From assembly GCA_018824405.1 (NCBI GenBank), contig JAHJGO010000014.1, positions 1-39,026 on the forward strand: DNA of 39,026 nucleotides. Direction: 5' to 3'. This DNA is from Gammaproteobacteria bacterium (GTDB lineage: Bacteria > Pseudomonadota > Gammaproteobacteria > Burkholderiales > Sulfuricellaceae). Below the pieces are notes generated by a model. It searched no databases. It was not told the origin of the DNA and saw only the letters and a list, made by a program, of their open reading frames with translations. Positions within the stretch are counted from its first letter, which is position 1; each line of letters begins with the position of its first letter. Shown piece by piece: positions 34,041 through 39,026 of this stretch. The position numbers and the translations under genes are program-made.

Positions 34041-35513
34041 TCAGAAGCTTTTCAGGATCATCTCGTAAAGCGCCAGATACTCCTCGGCACTCTTGTTCCA
34101 GCCAAAGTCGCGTCGCATGCCATTGGACTGGAGTTTTCGCCAGGTAGGTTGGTCACGGTAGATATCCAGCGCACGGTGGATACATTCGTTCAGACCATGA
34201 GTGGTTGCGTGCGTAAAAATGAAGCCTGTGGCAGTACCGTTGGCAATATTCTCGGGTGTGGCATCAACTACCGTGTCAACCAGCCCCCCCGTTGAATGCA
34301 CGATTGGTGGCGTACCATAGCACTGGCTGTACATCTGGTTCAGTCCGCAAGGCTCGAAACGTGACGGCATGAGGAAAATATCCGCACCTGCTTCAATCTG
34401 GTGGGAAAGCGCTTCATTAAAGCCGATAACCGTGGCTACCTGGTCCGGATGATTTTGTGCCAGTTGCAGGAACGAGGCTTCCAGCCCCGCTTCGCCACTA
34501 CCCAGAATGACGATTTGCACCGGATATTCAAGCAGAAAGGATGCGATGGTGGGCAACAGATCCAGTCCTTTCTGATGTGTCAGGCGGCTGATTACGCCCA
34601 GCAAAGGAATATCCGGATTTTCCGTTAATCCGAGTTTGTTCTGCAAGGCGCGCTTGTTGGCGGCTTTCCCCGCCAGATTGTCGACGCTGTAGTTGTGATC
34701 CAGCAATTTGTCCGCGGCAGGGTTCCATTCATTTATATCAATACCATTGACGATGCCAGTGAGGTCAAGGTAGCGGTGAGCCAGCAGACCTTGCATGCCG
34801 AAGCCCAGCGGTGCCTGCTGGATCTCTTCAGCGTAGGTAGGACTGACGGTAGTAATGTGGTTGGCATAAAACAGCCCGGCTTTAAGGAATGAGAGCTGTC
34901 CATAATATTCCATACCGTTGATGTTGTAGCTTGAAGCAGGCAGGCCGAGAGGCGTGGTCAGTGAGGCGGGGAAAGTGCCCTGAAAAGCCATGTTATGTAT
35001 GGTCATGATGGTGGCGGCGTTGGGTGCCGGACTGAAGTGCAGGTAGGCGGGGGTCAATCCGCTTTGCCAGTCGTTGCACTGCACAATATCCGGGCGCCAT
35101 CCTAGTGGGGATTTTGTGCTGCCCAGGATGGCTCCGACCTTGGAGAGCAGTGCAAAACGGTGTGCATTGTCGACCCAGTCAAGGCCATTGTGGTCTAGGT
35201 AGGGGCCGCCATCGCGTTCATAGAATGGGGGATAGTCAATCACCAGTAGCGGTACACCGCTTCCCGGCAGCTCAGCTTCCAGCAGTTTGACTTCGCCATG
35301 CACTCCCGTATCTGTAAGGGTAGCGAGCAAGCGCTTGTGTTTGAGGCCGTCCATGACTCTTGGATAACCCGGCAGAAGCACCCGCACGTCAACCTTGTGA
35401 TCCCGTAATGCGGCGGGAAGTGCTGCACTGACGTCAGCGAGTCCGCCGGTTTTGAGCAGGGGGGTGATTTCAGGTGTGATGAACAGAACTTTGATTGATT
35501 GATTAAGCGACAT
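34041..35513 (-). CDS. glgA: Glycogen synthase GlgA
   Basis: The protein has 490 residues. It is a GT5 enzyme that adds glucose from ADP-glucose to glycogen. The substrate-binding motif KTGGLADV begins at residue 21. Later motifs are VQCNDWQSGL, THQKGLDLL, and the C-terminal PSRFEPCGLNQMYSQCYGTPPIVHSTGGLVDTV, the nucleotide-sugar site. The start is a single ATG at 35513. The gene is convergent with glgP, so synthesis and breakdown of the polymer lie side by side but on separate transcripts. No glgC or glgB is in the window. Confidence 0.95.
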   Translation of the reverse strand: MSLNQSIKVLFITPEITPLLKTGGLADVSAALPAALRDHKVDVRVLLPGYPRVMDGLKHKRLLATLTDTGVHGEVKLLEAELPGSGVPLLVIDYPPFYERDGGPYLDHNGLDWVDNAHRFALLSKVGAILGSTKSPLGWRPDIVQCNDWQSGLTPAYLHFSPAPNAATIMTIHNMAFQGTFPASLTTPLGLPASSYNINGMEYYGQLSFLKAGLFYANHITTVSPTYAEEIQQAPLGFGMQGLLAHRYLDLTGIVNGIDINEWNPAADKLLDHNYSVDNLAGKAANKRALQNKLGLTENPDIPLLGVISRLTHQKGLDLLPTIASFLLEYPVQIVILGSGEAGLEASFLQLAQNHPDQVATVIGFNEALSHQIEAGADIFLMPSRFEPCGLNQMYSQCYGTPPIVHSTGGLVDTVVDATPENIANGTATGFIFTHATTHGLNECIHRALDIYRDQPTWRKLQSNGMRRDFGWNKSAEEYLALYEMILKSF

Positions 35514-35557
35514 GACAAATTCCTGATATTTCAGCCTAAATTATAGCTAGGCAGGGT

Positions 35558-36013
35558 TCAAGGCCGGATGTAAGCGTAGCCTTCCTTCTGTTTTTTCATG
35601 AGATAAACCACCCCAGTCCGAGTGTAATGTATGTCAGGCAGCATATCTGCGGCAGTAATATGCAGGCCGCGCATGGTGTTTCCACAGGCAACAACTTTGA
35701 CTCCGCTAGAAATGACCTCGTCAACTCTTGGGGCGACTTCAGACTCAAGTTTGAGCATGTCAATCGCAGGGCCATAGACAACAATTTCAATGGCAACATT
35801 CTGTTTGCCGAGTTCGGCGATGACATTTATGGCATTCACTAATGTCAAATTCCACTTCTGAGTATCGCCATCCGTCACCTGGAAAACAATTTTGTTAGGT
35901 GCTTTTGATGTCCTCGGCGAGAGTGTCTGATTAGCCATGACAGACGAATTGCCGACCATGAAAAAACCAAGGGAACAAATGGCGAAATATTGACTGAAAG
36001 ATATTTTGCTCAT
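35558..36013 (-). CDS. Periplasmic DsrE-family protein
   Basis: The protein has 151 residues. A signal peptide ends near residue 27 (GNSSVMANQ). The mature part has the DsrE/DsrF-like fold order: KIVFQVTDGD strand, NLTLVNAINVIAELG helix, AIEIVVYGPAIDML, then GVKVVACGNTMRG with the conserved cysteine, and a final TGVVYLMKKQKEGYAYIRP segment. Cytoplasmic DsrE proteins move sulphur as persulphide; exported relatives are common in sulphur-oxidising betaproteobacteria, where their role is not settled. It stands alone. Confidence 0.8.
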   Translation of the reverse strand: MSKISFSQYFAICSLGFFMVGNSSVMANQTLSPRTSKAPNKIVFQVTDGDTQKWNLTLVNAINVIAELGKQNVAIEIVVYGPAIDMLKLESEVAPRVDEVISSGVKVVACGNTMRGLHITAADMLPDIHYTRTGVVYLMKKQKEGYAYIRP

Positions 36014-36252
36014 GAAAAAATATTCTGTGGATTGCTGAGTCCTCTAATCATGCGGGATAACACACCCAATCTCAAGCCGAAAAAGTGCACTGCAATGAGA
36101 TAAAAATACGGAAGGGCAGGACAAAATCAGATTTGATTTGCATTTCAGCCATGGTTACGATGGTTCAATATTCTTGACAAAGTCAAGGCGTGTTAGGCTT
36201 TGCAATTCAAAATTGTCTTGAAATTAATCTGCGCACTCATTCGGGAGGAAGT

Positions 36253-37169
<917 letters not shown>

Positions 37170-37173
<4 letters not shown>

Positions 37174-38654
37174 ACCAGGATCAAAAGCTTCACCCGTGCA
37201 GCTTTGTCATTTTTGGTGCAACCGGCAATCTTTCGTCGAACAAGCTGTTGCCCGCTCTGTATCACCTGGAACTAAAGAAACGCATGCCGGAGAATATGAG
37301 CTTCATCGCTTTCTCCCGCCGCAAATGGGGGCAGGACGAATGGTTCGAGCATATGAAATTAAGTTTGGAGAGCAAGCTTGGCGAGCATTTTGATGCCGAA
37401 ATATTCAAACTTTTTGCTGCGCGTTTCAGCTATGTACAGGGCGAGCTTCACGATGAGGAAGCATATCGACGTCTCCAGCAGGAAATCAGCTGTCAGAAGG
37501 GTGGCGTGTGTTCCCATGTGGTGTTTTATCTTGCCATCAAACCCACCGAGTTTGGTGCTGTAATTAATCACCTCGATGCTGTCGGCCTCAACAAGCCGCG
37601 TGGACTGCACCGTATGGTGGTGGAAAAGCCCTTTGGCGAGGATATTGAAAGCGCACGCATGCTGAATGAACTGTTACATCGTCATTTCGACGAGGAGCAG
37701 ATTTTTCGCATCGACCATTATCTGGGCAAGGAAACCGTGCAGAACCTGCTGGTGTTCCGTTTTGCCAATACGCTGATCGAGCCTTTGTGGAACCGGAATT
37801 TCATTGATCATGTGCAGATTACGGTGGCTGAAGATGTGGGAATCGAAAAGCGTGCCGATTATTACGATAAGGCAGGGGCGTTGCGCGACATGTTGCAAAA
37901 CCATCTCATGCAACTCCTCACTGTGGTGGCGATGGAGCCACCGCCAGAACTGGAAGCAGATGCGTTGCGAGACGAAAAGGTCAAGGTTTTGAGGTCAATA
38001 CGGCCTATCGCGAAGCGCGCAATACACGCGCACGCTTTTCGTGCTCAGTACGCCTCCGGTTTCATAAATGGGGAGCCGGTGCAGGGATATCAGCAAGAGG
38101 AGGGGGTGGAGCACAATTCCGCCACGGAAACATTTGTCGCAGCAAAGTTCTATATAGACAACTGGCGCTGGCGCGGAGTGCCATTTTATCTGCGAACCGG
38201 TAAACGGATGCCGAAGTCGATGTCAATGATTGCAATCCGTTTCCGCCATCCGCCACAGCAGCTATTTCGTGAAACGGCAGTGGAAACCATTGAGCCGAAC
38301 TGGGTGCTGCTTTCGATCCAGCCATCCGAAAGCATGCACATGGAAATACACGTCAAGCAGCCTGGTTTGGGGATGGATACGCGCGTTATTCAGATGAATG
38401 CTTCCTACCGCAAGGCGCATGAGGCTCCGCTGGATGCATACGAGGCATTACTTCTCGATGTGATCGAAGGCGACCGCACCCTGTTTATCCGTTTTGATGA
38501 AGTGGAATGGTCTTGGAGGGTGGTTGATCCAATTCTCAAATATTGGGAACAGGAACGCGAGTTCATTCATACCTATGCAGCTGGTAGCTGGGGGCTGCAC
38601 GAAGCCAATCGTCTTTTTGACAGTGAAGACCAGGAATGGCGCAACGAGCTTTGA
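37170..38654 (+). CDS. zwf: Glucose-6-phosphate 1-dehydrogenase
   Basis: The protein has 494 residues. It oxidises glucose-6-phosphate to 6-phosphogluconolactone with reduction of NAD(P). The nucleotide-binding motif is [17 protein letters not shown]. The active-site motif RIDHYLGKE has D182 and H183. The C-terminal part ([12 protein letters not shown]) is standard. Its ATG lies within the gnd stop region, so the two are translated together. No pgl gene for the intermediate lactonase is present in the pair. Confidence 0.96.
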
Positions 38655-38703
38655 TTAACGAGCGCATGGCTACGTTGAATATTGAAATCGGTCGGTAATG
38701 TGC

Positions 38704-38733
38704 TTGACTGCTGGCGATCTATTTTGCTATAGT
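38704..38733 (+). promoter_or_regulatory. Promoter of the tRNA-fMet gene
   Basis: TTGACT at 38704-38709 and TATAGT at 38728-38733 are separated by 18 bases. The mature tRNA begins 13 bases after the -10 element, followed by a short GC-rich discriminator typical of stable-RNA promoters. Confidence 0.7.
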
Positions 38734-38745
38734 TCTCCTTCTCGG

Positions 38746-38822
<77 letters not shown>

Positions 38823-38894
38823 AACAAATCTGGTTCATCGAAAAGATGGGTCTGGCAAGTTAAAACGAGTGGTTAAGCGGTTTTAAAAAACGAT

Positions 38895-38922
38895 TTGACA
38901 GGGTGAGCGGGTTCTGTATAAT
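38895..38922 (+). promoter_or_regulatory. Ribosomal RNA operon promoter
   Basis: Consensus TTGACA at 38895-38900 and TATAAT at 38917-38922 are 16 bases apart. An AT-rich stretch before the -35 could serve as an UP element, and a GC-rich discriminator follows. Confidence 0.85.
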
Positions 38923-38958
38923 GCGCACCTCTCGCTACGGCGGGGAAGAGAAGTAAAC

Positions 38959-39026
38959 GTTCTTTAACAATATACAGCCAATAAGTGTGGGCACTTGTCG
39001 GATGGGTAGACTGAGATGCTGGGCGA
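38959..39026 (+). promoter_or_regulatory. rRNA leader with boxA-like and boxB-like antitermination signals
   Basis: GTTCTTTAACAA at 38959-38970 is the boxA-type element typical of rrn leaders. A small stem AAGTG-TGGG-CACTT at 38983-38996 follows, in a boxB-like position. 16S rRNA should start shortly beyond the right edge. Confidence 0.8.

Overview
The window reads as a betaproteobacterial chromosome, probably a Nitrosomonadales-type organism. The evidence is gene order and family content: a ppiD gene behind a tRNA-Asp 3' end, nadB divergent from an rpoE-rseA-rseB-rseC-mucD envelope-stress operon, ygfX next to ygfZ, orn next to an M48 peptidase, and a typical betaproteobacterial rrn leader at the right edge. 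The genus cannot be fixed from the sequence alone.

Region 1 (1-8042) is accessory DNA. It opens with a membrane-bound PAS sensor gene that runs off the left edge and may be preceded by a coupled 25-residue ORF. A RelB/DinJ-like ORF and a run of three small unknown genes follow. Next is a plasmid-type replication module: a small ribbon-helix-helix-like gene overlapping an RPA-family replication initiator. This module is flanked by five copies of a 50-bp repeat, three copies of a T-tract motif, two matching 10-21-10 inverted repeats, and a strand-composition switch (G-rich before the initiator, C-rich after). An orphan HicB-like gene with an apparently leaderless promoter and two unknown minus-strand genes complete the block. 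The right boundary is marked by an 18-bp 3' end of tRNA-Asp with no tRNA body, followed by what looks like the original tRNA terminator. This is the footprint of an element integrated into a tRNA-Asp gene, whose other end lies outside the window to the left.

Region 2 (8046-20295) is housekeeping DNA: ppiD (periplasmic folding); a minus-strand run of ygfX-like gene, mfd, a DUF1015 gene and serB; ygfZ; an MscS-type channel with a long coiled-coil tail; and nadB.

Region 3 (20505-27131) is the sigma-E operon rpoE-rseA-rseB-rseC-mucD with near-zero gene spacing. It is followed by a P-type ATPase that carries Na,K-ATPase-like (type IIC) signatures.

Region 4 (27115-36013) holds rsgA, a strong bidirectional terminator, three small exported proteins (beta-barrel-like, lipoprotein, monohaem cytochrome c), an M48 peptidase, orn, the glycogen pair glgP and glgA (convergent), and a periplasmic DsrE-like protein.

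Region 5 (36253-39026) has an overlapping gnd-zwf pair for the oxidative pentose phosphate route, an initiator tRNA-fMet with its own promoter, and then a strong rRNA promoter and leader. The 16S gene should begin just beyond the right edge.
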